This document shows positions 11,601 to 19,710 of a stretch of 64,000 nucleotides of DNA, piece after piece (position 1 is the stretch's first letter; every line of letters starts with the position of its first letter). The stretch is taken from the NCBI GenBank assembly GCA_949126835.1, contig OX421506.1:12941784-13005783 (forward strand). Reading direction: 5' to 3'. This stretch comes from Anisus vortex. Its lineage: Eukaryota > Mollusca > Gastropoda > Planorbidae. Below the pieces are notes generated by a model, which was not told the DNA's origin, did no database searches, and saw only the letters and a list, made by a program, of their open reading frames with translations. The position numbers were made by a program, and so were the translations under genes.

Positions 11601-12495
11601 TGTGTATGGACACTCAGTCAGAGGTCCGTTGAAACTTCTACATGAAACTTGGCTAACGGACAGTGAACCGATTGGACTTTTGTCATATGTAGATAAATTT
11701 AAAAATAGGCTTTATCATGCTTTTAACCATGTGAAGATTCATTTTCCACAGATGCAGGAGCGTATGAGACAGAACTATGACCGTAAAGCTACAGCTAGAA
11801 CTTTTGCACCAGGTGACAAAGTTCTTGTGTTTCTACCTTTGCAAAATCAGCCTTTAAGTGCAAAGTTTAGTGGACCCTATGAGATAGAGTCAAAGCTTGG
11901 CGAGGTCAATTATTTGATAAAGACTCCTGACCGGAGACAAAAACAGAGGGTATGCCATATTAATTTACTTAAGCCCTATGTTTCCAGGGAAAAGAGTAAA
12001 TCACGGGAGGTCCCCATGATTTCGTTAGCTAGAGTCCCGACGGATTTATCTAGGATAGAATATAAGTTTGCAGAAAGTAAACTTAATAATACAGATGCCC
12101 TTAAGAGTTTAGATACAAGGCTAGAACATCTTCCGGTAGAAGATAAGGAGAAGATTATTGAGCTGGTACATGAAAATAAGTCAATGTTTACAAATGTTCC
12201 CAGTAGGACACATGTCATAGAGCACGATGTAGTGTTAACCAATAGTGCCAGGTCTATTAAACAGCATCCATTTGACCCCATCAGACCTGAGCATATTAAA
12301 TTAGATGTAAAGTGTATGTTAGAAGATAACATAGGAGGAAAATGTGATAGCAAATGGTCTACACCCTGTGTGATGGTACCAAAGGCCGACCACACACTGC
12401 AGTTTTATAGAGACCTTGGGAAATTAAGTAATTTGACAAAGACCGACTGGTATCCCATTCCCCGTATCATCGACAAGATAGAGACAAGGTCATAG
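8644..12495 (+). CDS. gag-pol: Gag-protease-integrase-(truncated RT) polyprotein
   Basis: Single 1283-codon frame. N-terminus: SAP-like motif 'MSFAELKELAESFGIEAGQ' (about 14-32). Residues about 110-150: a coiled coil made from a repeated 'ERIRIETEREN' unit. About 175-300: a capsid segment resembling the SCAN-related capsid of Gmr1-like elements. Zinc knuckle Cys393-x2-Cys396-x4-His401-x4-Cys406. Aspartic protease DTG at Asp521, with downstream 'ILGNDIMGG'. Integrase: zinc-binding His773/His780/Cys810/Cys813, then catalytic Asp844, Asp903 and Glu939 (D,D-35-E), and a GPY/F-type 'FSGPYEIESKLGEVNYLI'. From about 1150 the start of RT appears ('STPCVMVPKAD', 'KTDWYPIPRI') and stops before the YxDD catalytic box. 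The frame ends at tag 12493-12495, in deletion-joined sequence. Start chosen as the first ATG after the leader. Confidence 0.93.
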   Translation: MASNISSEELNAMSFAELKELAESFGIEAGQARPNRNRLTKEIMTCLNGQNAMNTGSVVEVGQNDINEGYVAPSGGEVIAHGDEVRNMSSRSSNNDEDEGLSENLKFQLAMKRMELERIRIETERENERIRIETERENERIRIESRERIEMARMNRPDHRRDSNGMDISAMKQHLPIFREEDVQDFFLLFERIAVDYQFPDDKMALLLRSTLNKGKALDVVLSLTPEEINDYEVIKDRVLKSYSLTPEKYRKLYRDRKKAYDQTHVDFLRQKKKMLEQWLRSQNVSEFDKLKNLILFEEFNDCIRVDIKTHISDRGVEDVHEAARLADNYAIIHASIKPYYADKPKVHKPEPKEASKPKETSENNNKNSGVNNNSNLVHFRKQTDVNKAKVVCFNCKKEGHMKKDCWILTKKQGAILHCARVQKDSKQTEEVCNTGSRNSKEMRPASPIVVESMVFENSLSKVKENSCTQSIMLSEGREEQMVPEVPEEDDLSDFRPFVYEGTVSTEVDVLSKKKIQILRDTGSAVSVILEGSVPLTDATSTGESVVLRGASMEAVEAPLHRIKLESDIFTGNIVVGVRRALPVKGVSMILGNDIMGGRVTVEPMVKVLETKMAEDKNLRPANERPTCALTRAMQKKKSVKTPATPCSATKDVFVYSEDTHANETVITETPDIDLSATFFSELTTGDATENDNILSPKQKLVKEQLNDEVIMQLRMKAVDEKTADAMAECFYMKDEVLMRKSKPLNSGTNEWDSIHQIVIPKCYRQDILRMAHDLPFAGHMGVRKTHHRILPYFYWPGLRRDVEQYCKTCHVCQMVGRPNQRIPVAPLQPIPAFDEPFSHILIDCVGPLPKTKAGFQYLLTVMCSSTRFPEAIPLRNITTVKVVDALTNFFTRYGLPKTVQSDQGTNFTSNIFKQVMEQLGISLRLSSAYHPESQGALERFHQTLKSMLKKYCYENEKDWDKGVPYVLFAAREATQESLGFSPFELVYGHSVRGPLKLLHETWLTDSEPIGLLSYVDKFKNRLYHAFNHVKIHFPQMQERMRQNYDRKATARTFAPGDKVLVFLPLQNQPLSAKFSGPYEIESKLGEVNYLIKTPDRRQKQRVCHINLLKPYVSREKSKSREVPMISLARVPTDLSRIEYKFAESKLNNTDALKSLDTRLEHLPVEDKEKIIELVHENKSMFTNVPSRTHVIEHDVVLTNSARSIKQHPFDPIRPEHIKLDVKCMLEDNIGGKCDSKWSTPCVMVPKADHTLQFYRDLGKLSNLTKTDWYPIPRIIDKIETRS

Positions 12496-12527
12496 CTGAT
12501 ACTCTATCTCGGGTGCTACATGATTGA
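12486..12527 (+). pseudogene. Last codons of RNase H, out of frame after an internal deletion
   Basis: In the +2 frame relative to gag-pol, the bases from 12492 read IADTLSRVLHD and a tga at 12525-12527. 'ADTLSR' is the conserved end of Ty3/gypsy RNase H. It follows directly on the amino-terminal RT segment, so the RT core, the YxDD box and nearly all RNase H have been lost and the join is frameshifted. The deletion size cannot be measured from this copy alone; the usual domain lengths imply more than 1 kb. Confidence 0.85.
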
Positions 12528-13770
12528 CTGAATAACCCCATACTTCTTTTTCAGATCATCTCATTTATTCATTAAGAATGTGTCATGATAACCTATCATT
12601 CGTTTGAATTTTGATTATGGAATACCTATAGAATACTTGTATCATACAGAAGTCAAGTCTTTTGAAAGTATTAATAATTCTTATAATCATGTATAATATT
12701 GATGTTCTGATATATTTTAAATTCATTTAATTATGGAAAAGAAATTCCATTTAAATGTTGATGCATGATGCAATAAATATATAATATGCACGTATTTACT
12801 TGATATGGATGGATGAAAGTTAATTGTCATTGCATGCAATTAAGTGGGAAACTTTAAGCTAATTGATTTATTATCTTGTTTTTTATTTTAGTTAATGAAT
12901 GGAACTAAATAATATGTACAATTTTTATCTTAGAAAGAGATGTAATATCAATTGGTATAAATTAATAGATAATATTGGAAATCTATTGCTAAATTGTTAT
13001 ATCATGGCAATAGAATGGGAAAAACTAGTGGATATTCACTATGTTGTATATAGGTTGTTATATATTCCATATATCCGGGAATGGAGTGAAACAAAGGTAC
13101 CTAAAGGTGTGCACTCATTCAACCCTGAACAAACTTTTATATTAAACTTTCAAAATTGCCAAAAACGCATAATAGTGGATTACATTTTAATATTGAGATT
13201 ACTGTAGTAATCGTAACTAGAGCGTATTTTCTCCTCATATTTGAGAAAAGGGGAAGTATCATCATCTTAGGTATGAACCCTGTTAATGTCAAGTTGACAC
13301 TGTAATTTAAAGGGGAATTAACCTATAGTTTGATTCGAGTTACGTATTACTTATATTTTGGTTTGTATATTAGAAGTAAACTGTTGAAAATTGACAGAGT
13401 TTGAGCAATGTTTTATTTGTTTAAATAGATTAAGACTTTTTGCAAATTTTTGGTGGAAATCCACACAACTGTACATAGTTAAAATAAGAATGACTAGAAT
13501 ATTTTTGAATTATTTGTACTTGTTGAGACATTAGTTAATATTAATATTAACGGGGAAATATTTGTCCATCACGTTATAATCACAATTACCATTGGGTAGT
13601 GACACTTTTTATAATTTAGTTGTGCCAGTGAGCCATGTTTGCTTAAATTGTCTTATAATCTTCCATTGATTGATGGTTGTTAAAACGATAGTGTTAAGTA
13701 CGAAAAATGTACCATGTTGAGTATTACTTGGGTAATTATGGTACATTATTTCTTTCATTGGGTGGGGGCG
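12528..13770 (+). other. Retrotransposon 3' untranslated region with polypurine tract
   Basis: About 1.24 kb of AT-rich DNA between pol and the 3' LTR. The largest open frame (12899-13207, 102 codons) has no signal peptide, no transmembrane run and no envelope-like motif, so I do not call an env gene. The G-rich gggtgggggcg at 13760-13770 is placed where plus-strand priming is expected. Confidence 0.6.
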
Positions 13771-14445
13771 TGTCATGTATATTGTTTTTCCAAGAATTGG
13801 AACACGCAATGTTTATTCCCCTCTCTCTCTCTTTTCTTACTACACACAATATTAGGACGTTTAGTAGGAAAACGAAAGGTTCTAGGTAATGCTGGGATTC
13901 TGTGTTGATCTCAAATTCTCAGGGTCTGGGAACGACTCATTATTTAATAGGGGAAGTTCCTATCGTTTTGTTATGAGTTTTGTAATGTTACCATGATTTT
14001 CACCCCTACTGGTAGTGGGTCTGTCCCTTGCACCACTCGGATAGTATTTAATGATTTGTTTTGTCTGAAAGACAGAGAGTTTCAAAATATGTTCCTTTGA
14101 GAACGTTTGTGTTTGCACTATTTTATTCTAACTGTACATAATAGATATATTGTATATATTGAACATACCACCTGAAATAAACTATCAACAACAGTTACAC
14201 TGAAGCTTCTTTGTCAAGTTACTATCCTATTGTGTTGTATACATTACTATAAGATTTATCTACTACCATAATTTACAAGAAAGGAAATGTTGGAATACAA
14301 ATACTGAATTTGTGCCCAGGACTATAAGAAGAGTTCGTGTAATACTGAAACATAAATACTAATAATTAAAGTCTCCCCTAGGACTAACGAGAATTATCAG
14401 CAAGATCTACACAGCTCTGGCCACAAGGGGATTGTGGACGTAACA
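13771..14445 (+). repeat. 3' LTR
   Basis: 675 bp, same length and, by eye, the same sequence as the 5' LTR. It is followed by atat, the right copy of the target-site duplication, and then by hAT sequence that continues the left flank. Confidence 0.93.
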
Positions 14446-14574
14446 ATATAAATGCAAATAAAAAGGATGATAACCACAAACGCGTTACTTTTTTTAAATG
14501 AAATATAAAACGATTTAACTATTTTCTCTATAAATCTCTTTTTCTTTTGGCTTTGCTACGGAGTTAAATTATTT

Positions 14575-14715
14575 GGCCGTATTGCTGCTGAGAGTTAACA
14601 CCCTTGCCCCTTTTACAAGTCAATCTTTTATGACTGACTTGTAATTTACAAGTCAGTCATAAAAGATTGACTTGTATAAGGGGCAAGGGTGTTAACTCTC
14701 AGCAGCAATACGGCC
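14575..14715. repeat. 141-bp near-perfect palindrome (fold-back insertion)
   Basis: Arms of 70 bases (14575-14644 and 14646-14715) are inverted complements with one mismatch and a single central base (14645). Each arm contains a smaller palindrome (tacaagtca...tgacttgta), so the structure is hierarchical. Relatives of the host hAT element run straight through here (compare 37345-37375 reversed: gttaaattgtcttat). The palindrome with a few flanking bases is therefore an insertion, possibly with an 'att' duplication. It contains no coding sequence. Confidence 0.9.
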
Positions 14716-14918
14716 CATTGTCTTATAAAATTAATTTTTTAAAAGTATAATAGAGCAGGTTGATTTTTAGGCTGTTGGCACGCTGATTCATTTAAAAATT
14801 CTTGGTTGGCACACTATTAGCAAAAGGTTGCCGACCCCTGGTCTATATTATATTTAGGGTGGGTGGGGAGGGGAGGGTTGCATTTGAGATGCTTTGCGTA
14901 CGGGTGCTAACCTAAGCA

Positions 14919-14943
14919 TATATATATATATATATATATATAT
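14919..14943. repeat. (AT)n microsatellite
   Basis: Twelve or so uninterrupted ta dinucleotides. Confidence 0.9.
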
Positions 14944-15072
14944 AGCCTACATAACCATTAAAATAAACCCCGCACATGTTGGAATCACACACATTATTAG
15001 ATTTGAACAGATTCATTATTTTCTCACTGTTATGGGAACGGGTGACGATGATAGTTCTATCTTCTTATCTTA

Positions 15073-15300
15073 TACATTACAGACGCGCCCACTATAAAGA
15101 AGATTATTGCGTCCTACGCTCATCCGTGGTTCGAGGCTAGTCTTGCATTTTTATTAATGTTTTAAATGATATTAAGTTACTGGTTTTCCTGGTTTGTTCA
15201 GGCAACCCATTCCATACCCGAATGCCACTCTGTAAGAAAGAGTACGGTCTTATATACATTTGTTCTCGCATAAGGAATAAGGACAAGTTCACACCCACGT
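15073..15300 (-). repeat. Dispersed SINE-like repeat, family A (reverse copy)
   Basis: Inverted copy of the unit at 5930-6153, with 'gattattgcgtcctacgctc', 'ccgtggttcgag' and 'caacccattcca'. The two copies lie on either side of the large hAT element in opposite orientation. The rest of their flanks do not match, so I treat this as coincidence of insertion. Confidence 0.65.
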
Positions 15301-15706
15301 TTACTCGTAAAAAAAAAACACATCGAATATTTATTGTAAGCCACGTAACAATTCAAAACTGAAAGTAAAACCTACGGGTTTAAAAATACACACGAAATTA
15401 TCAATTTTTCATTAAATAGTAGTAATAAGCCTTGGATTCTGAAAACCAAACTTAAACATATTATAGAATCTTCATTGAAAATGTTTCTTTCATGTCTGAT
15501 TTATTTAAATTCCCATTTCTTGAAATAATTAGAGTAATTAGATTCTCTTTAACTTGTATTGTTGTAGTGTATCAATTATTTGTACACAGTGTTCAAGACA
15601 TTAGTATCATTGCAGTGTATGGCATTTCTTTAAAACAATTTAAACGTTAGCAAAAAAATATACATAATATAATATGTATATATGTATGTATTCATATATG
15701 TATATA
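15301..15706. other. Unassigned AT-rich DNA
   Basis: No gene or repeat recognised. It ends in ta (15705-15706), the probable target dinucleotide of the next element. Confidence 0.4.
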
Positions 15707-15891
15707 CAGGGTGGGTCAATAATATGTTACCACTTTTTATTTTCTTTTATTTTCAGGAATATTAACAACGAAAAGCTAAATTCTCATCCCAATGGATCGA
15801 AAGCAATATACTGTGGAGGAGAGAGTGAAGATCGTGGAAGCATATTTGGAATTAAAGTCGGTAACCGATTTTCTTGGTGATTCCTCTAGAC
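15707..15891 (+). mobile_element. Left arm of a Tc1/mariner-like (DUF4817-type) element
   Basis: Begins cagggtgggtcaataa right after a TA, as expected for this superfamily. The start of a transposase ORF follows at 15792: MDRKQYTVEERVK, then 'IVEAYLELKSV'. This helix-turn-helix N-terminus is typical of DUF4817-containing transposases. After about 33 codons it breaks into the 26-bp array. Most of the following remnant (16883-18079) reads on the opposite strand, so this arm is inverted relative to the rest. Confidence 0.75.
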
Positions 15892-16882
15892 GCTGTCTCA
15901 CGGTCTCAGTGTTGATGGCTGTCTCACGGTCTCAGTGTCGATGGCTGTCTCACGGTCTCAGTGTTGATGGCTGTCTCACGGTCTCAGTGTTGATGACTGT
16001 CTCACGGTCTCAGTGTTGATGGCTGTCTCACGGTCTCAGTGTTGATGGCTGTCTCACGGTCTCAGTGTTGATGGCTGTCTCACGGTCTCAGTGTTGATGG
16101 CTGTCTCACGGTCTCAGTGTTGATGGCTGTCTCACGGTCTCAGTGTTGATGGCTGTCTCACGGTCTCAGTGTTGATGGCTGTCTCACGGTCTCAGTGTTG
16201 ATGGCTGTCTCACGGTCTCAGTGTTGATGGCTGTCTCACGGTCTCAGTGTTGATGGCTGTCTCACGGTCTCAGTGTTGATGGCTGTCTCACGGTCTCAGT
16301 GTTGATGGCTGTCTCACGGTCTCAGTGTTGATGGCTGTCTCACGGTCTCAGTGTTGATGGCTGTCTCACGGTCTCAGTGTTGATGGCTGTCTCACGATCT
16401 CAGTGTTGATGGCTGTCTCACGGTCACAGTGTTGATGGCTGTCTAACGGTCTCAGTATTGATGGCTGTCTCACGGTCTCAGTGTTGATGGCTGTCTCACT
16501 GTCACAGTGTTGATGGCTGTCTCACGGTCTCAGTATTGATGGCTGTCTCACGGTCTCAGTGTTAATGGCTGTCTCACGGTCTCAGTATTGGTGGCTGTCT
16601 CACGGTCTCAGTGTTGATGTCTGTCTCACGGTCTCAGTGTTGATGGCTGTCTCACGGTCACAGTGTTGATGGCTGTCTAACGGTCTCAGTATTGATGGCT
16701 GTCTCACGGTCTCAGTGTTGATGGCTGTCTCACTGTCACAGTGTTGATGGCTGTCTCACGGTCTCAGTATTGATGGCTGTCTCACGGTCTCAGTATTGAT
16801 GGCTGTCTCACGGTCTCAGTGTTGATGGCTGTCTCACGGTCTCAGTATTGATGGCTGTCTCACGGTCTCAGTATTGATGGCT
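15892..16882 (-). repeat. 26-bp minisatellite derived from transposase codons, about 38 copies
   Basis: The plus-strand unit is ggctgtctcacggtctcagt + gttgat (26 bp). Variants (gtattgat, gtcacagt, tctaacgg) form higher-order runs near the right end. On the minus strand the unit reads ATCAACACTGAGACCGTGAG then ACAGCC, which encodes INTETVRQP. The same peptide stands at the corresponding place of the single-copy transposase fragment that adjoins at 16883. The array therefore arose by expansion of transposase sequence in place. Confidence 0.92.
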
Positions 16883-17060
16883 CTCCTTGCAGACCTTGGC
16901 CTCCCACTATGTCCTTTTTTCACATTGGTCTCACGTCCTGTTACCCTGAACGTCTGCAGAAGACGTCTGATTGTGAGTCTACTTCGAGGATTTCTGACCG
17001 GAAAGTCAATTGTGAATCGTCGCTGAGTGTTGGTTACAGATTTTAATTCCAATAATGCTT
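16883..17060 (-). pseudogene. Single-copy transposase fragment (DUF4817 / HTH region)
   Basis: The minus strand encodes, in order, 'KSVTNTQRRFTIDFPVRNP', 'RLTIRRLLQTFRVTG' and 'NVKKGHSGRPRSARRAINTE'. This is the N-terminal DNA-binding part of a Tc1/mariner-like transposase with its GRPR hinge. It joins the 31-bp array at its N-terminal side and the 26-bp array at its C-terminal side. The catalytic DDE/D domain is absent. Confidence 0.82.
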
Positions 17061-17067
17061 CCCAGAT

Positions 17068-18017
17068 CTTCACTCTCTCCTCCACAGTATATTGCTTTCT
17101 TCACTCTTTCCTCCACAGTATATTGCTTTCTTCACTCTCTCCTCCACAGTATATTGCTTTCTTCACTCTCTCCTCCACAGTGTATTGCTTTCTTCACTCT
17201 CTCCTCTACAGTATATTGCTTTCTTCACTCTCTCCTCCACAGTATATTGCTTTCTTCACTCTCTCCTCCACAGTATATTGCTTTCTTCACTCTCTCCTCC
17301 ACAGTATATTGCTTTCTTCACTCTCTCCTCTACAGTATATTGCTTTCTTCACTCTCTCCTCCACAGTATATTGCTTTCTTCACTCTCTCCTCCACAGTAT
17401 ATTGCTTTCTTCACTCTCTCCTCCACAGTATATTGCTTTCTTCACTCTCTCCTCCACAGTATATTGCTTTCTTCACTCTCTCCTCTACAGTATATTGCTT
17501 TCTTCACTCTCTCCTCCACAGTATATTGCTTTCTTCACTCTCTCCTCCACAGTATATTGCTTTCTTCACTCTCTCCTCCACAGTATATTGCTTTCTTCAC
17601 TCTCTCCTCCACAGTATATTGCTTTCTTCACTCTCTCCTCTACAGTGTATTGCTTTCTTCCCTCTCTCCTCTACAGTATATTGCTTTCTTCACTCTCTCC
17701 TCTACAGTATATTGCTTTCTTCACTCTCTCCTCTACAGTATATTGCTTTCTTCACTCTCTCCTCCACAGTATATTGCTTTCTTCACTCTCTCCTCCACAG
17801 TATATTGCTTTCTTCACTCTCTCCTCCACAGTATATTGCTTTCTTCACTCTCTCCTCTACAGTATATTGCTTTCTTCACTCTCTCCTCTACAGTATATTG
17901 CTTTCTTCACTCTCTCCTCTACAGTATATTGCTTTCTTCACTCTCTCCTCTACAGTATATTGCTTTCTTCACTCTCTCCTCTACAGTATATTGCTTTCTT
18001 CACTCTCTCCTCTACAG
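17068..18017 (-). repeat. 31-bp minisatellite derived from the transposase start, about 31 copies
   Basis: The plus-strand unit is cttcactctctcctccacag + tatattgcttt (31 bp), with a c/t variant. Reversed, it is the stretch encoding KQYTVEERVK at the start of the transposase, as seen uninterrupted at 15799-15830. Because 31 is not divisible by three and the unit has no stop on this strand, all three plus-strand frames stay open for over 300 codons. These are not genes. Confidence 0.93.
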
Positions 18018-18079
18018 ATTATAGCTTTCGATCAATTAGGGTGAGAATTTAGTGTTTCGTTGTTAATATTCCTGTATAT
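18018..18079 (-). mobile_element. Right arm of the Tc1/mariner-like element
   Basis: Inverted copy of 15753-15805: reversed it reads 'aggaatattaacaacgaaac' and 'ctaaattctcaccc', then the start of the ORF with a stop. The outermost cagggtgggtc end seen on the left is missing here. Confidence 0.7.
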
Positions 18080-18149
18080 TAATATATACATATTGACTAA
18101 AATATGCAATAACATAATCTAATACAATATTATGAAAGACACTGAGAAA

Positions 18150-18325
18150 AGACGTTTCTTATCCCATTTGCAAGAACAAGATCATATTATTGCTCTGTCT
18201 TTCATAGCCTCGTTTTGGGCATTCAATGGGTTACCTAAAAAACAAACATCCATTAAAACTGTTATCAAAATGGTCGATCAGATTCAAAAGCACGGTTAAG
18301 CGTAGGACGCAGTAATTTTATATAT
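18150..18325 (+). repeat. Dispersed repeat, family A copy
   Basis: Diverged copy with 'ttcaatgggttacct' and 'ggttaagcgtaggacgcagtaat'. It ends before the usual tail. Confidence 0.6.
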
Positions 18326-19186
18326 ATAGGCCTTTGTATTCAATAACTTCCACCTTACGTTTCCTTCCTTCCTTACTTCCTTTTACACGCTTCTCGTGCA
18401 TTTTTGTTCAGATTAAAATAAACCCCAGGAACCACGATTTTCTCGCATGAGTGACTGACTATACATTATTGATACTATGTGAAGGAGTTAAGGCCGTCGA
18501 TAAAAAAATGACATTAAAATACTTTTCTGCACTTTTCATTTTCTCGCCACGGCTTGCATTCAGAGTAATAAAAGAAAACACGGGCAGGTTGCACCAGTAC
18601 AATGCATGGGCGTATTTCATTGATGAAGAAAGGGGAATGAATTGAACCAAATCACTGAAGTCTTTTGTTTGATGTTCTATGTCACTTCAAAACTTCGTGG
18701 GTAGTTTTTGTTGTAAGTTTTTGTGAAAAGAATCCCAGCATAAACCATTTTGTTTTCCCTTTTGTTAATCTCTCTCATACATGAAATTTTTTTTTTGTTT
18801 GTCAGATTTCTTTTATTAGTTGATAGGTGTAGCTAATTCTGTCATGAGCGTGGCAAGATAAATACAACCCAATTTTGTTTTCTAAAATGTTATAAAATAA
18901 TATAGGTTTTCTTTCTTTGTAAAAAGGTATAAGGAATGCTATTTAGACCTATTTTATATGCCCCTTATCTTATGTGTTCTACATATAATAATACATATAA
19001 TAATACATTACTGCTAAAATCGTGCTTTGAATCTAGTCTGCCATTTCGATAACGCTTTTAATGGAAGTTTGTTTTTACAGGTAGCCCATTTAATGCCCAA
19101 AACGACAACATGAAAGAAAGTGAAATAATATGCGCTTGTTGTTGCGAATGTGATAACCTTTTTTTTCTCTGTGGTTTTCAGGTTAT
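18326..19186. other. Unassigned AT-rich DNA
   Basis: No gene or repeat I can name. The paired 63-64-codon open frames on both strands around 18451-18650 have no recognisable motif. Confidence 0.4.
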
Positions 19187-19428
19187 AGTAAAGTACCCGT
19201 CAGATCCATAGGGCCGGTGAAGCAGAGTTCACCAGTTTCTGTGGCCACTGCATACTATGCACAGCCGCCTTTACTTTACCCCAACTAAAGTCAGGTACCC
19301 ATCAAAGGTGGGTAGACTCAGGGACACCCTCCAGACCCGGGAAAAAAATCCTAGCCAGCACCAGGATTCGAACCCAGGACCTTCGGTACGCCAGTCGAAC
19401 GCGCTGCCAGCTCGACCACCGCGCCCCT
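19187..19428 (-). repeat. tRNA-derived SINE, family S, nearly full length
   Basis: Read on the minus strand: a tRNA-like head with A-box-like gtggtcgagctgg (19407-19419) and B-box ggttcgaatcc (19363-19373). Then come 'cccgggtctggagggtgtcc', 'tgggtacctgactttagt', 'ggccacagaaactggtgaa' and a tail 'gacgggtactttact'. At least eight copies occur in this window, in both orientations. Expected to be transcribed by RNA polymerase III and mobilised by a LINE encoded elsewhere. Confidence 0.85.
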
Positions 19429-19488
19429 GTTTTCAGACAGTTGTAGATTTTTTTGTTGTATATCTAAGTCGCAGTAAAACAAAAAAAA

Positions 19489-19710
19489 GTTAAGTATCCC
19501 GTCGGACCACATTGATCCACAGTTTCTGTGGCCACGGCATACTAAGTGATTGTGTGGCCAGCACAATGCACAGCCGCGTTTACTTTACATCAGAGTTGGG
19601 TAGACTCAGAACACCTTTCGATCCCCTGGAATAAATCCTACCCTTCACCAGGATTCGAACCAAGAACCTTTTGATGTACCAGTCGAAAGCACTGCCGCAG
19701 CCACAGTGTA
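19489..19710 (-). repeat. tRNA-derived SINE, family S, diverged copy
   Basis: Same family as the preceding copy, in the same orientation, with several internal deletions. The B-box-like ggattcgaacc and the 'gtcggacc' tail are recognisable. Confidence 0.8.

Larger units (their letters stand above)
7549..14445 (+). mobile_element. LTR retrotransposon, Gmr1-like Ty3/gypsy, RT/RNase H deleted
   Basis: The element is 6897 bp: 675-bp LTR, leader, one long gag-pol frame, 1.2-kb 3' region, and 675-bp LTR. It is flanked by a 4-bp duplication, atat (7545-7548 and 14446-14449). The LTRs begin TG and end CA; reading base by base I find no difference between them, so insertion is very recent. The pol order is protease, integrase, then RT. 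This is the copia-like order known among Ty3/gypsy elements for the Gmr1-like group. Most of RT and RNase H is missing by internal deletion near 12486. A polypurine-like tract (gggtgggggcg, 13760-13770) abuts the 3' LTR. Confidence 0.93.
6629..14841 (+). mobile_element. Non-autonomous hAT element (family 'ggggtcggcaacc') with two nested insertions
   Basis: The left end aaggggtcggcaacct and right end aggttgccgacccctg are inverted copies, and tctatat stands outside both (6621-6627 and 14842-14848). Removing the LTR retrotransposon and the palindrome leaves about 1.17 kb. That agrees with the uninterrupted relative at 37236-38385 (1150 bp, opposite orientation) and with partial relatives at 49115-50110, 51975-53345 and 55795-56109. 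No coding sequence lies in any copy. Subterminal 'ggcacgcg' motifs, as in 'tggcacgcgagagac', are shared by copies. Sequence on each side of the retrotransposon is contiguous in the relatives, which proves the nesting. Confidence 0.85.

Noticed and set aside
12899..13207. Possible env or accessory gene of the LTR retrotransposon
   Set aside because: No signal peptide, transmembrane segment or known motif; AT-driven composition.
5930..15300. Large inverted duplication flanking the 6.6-14.8 kb element
   Set aside because: Only the family A repeat matches on the two sides; the neighbouring flanks do not, so two independent insertions suffice.
17027..18052. Three overlapping plus-strand open frames of 310-341 codons
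   Set aside because: They are created by the 31-bp tandem repeat; the real coding origin is on the minus strand.
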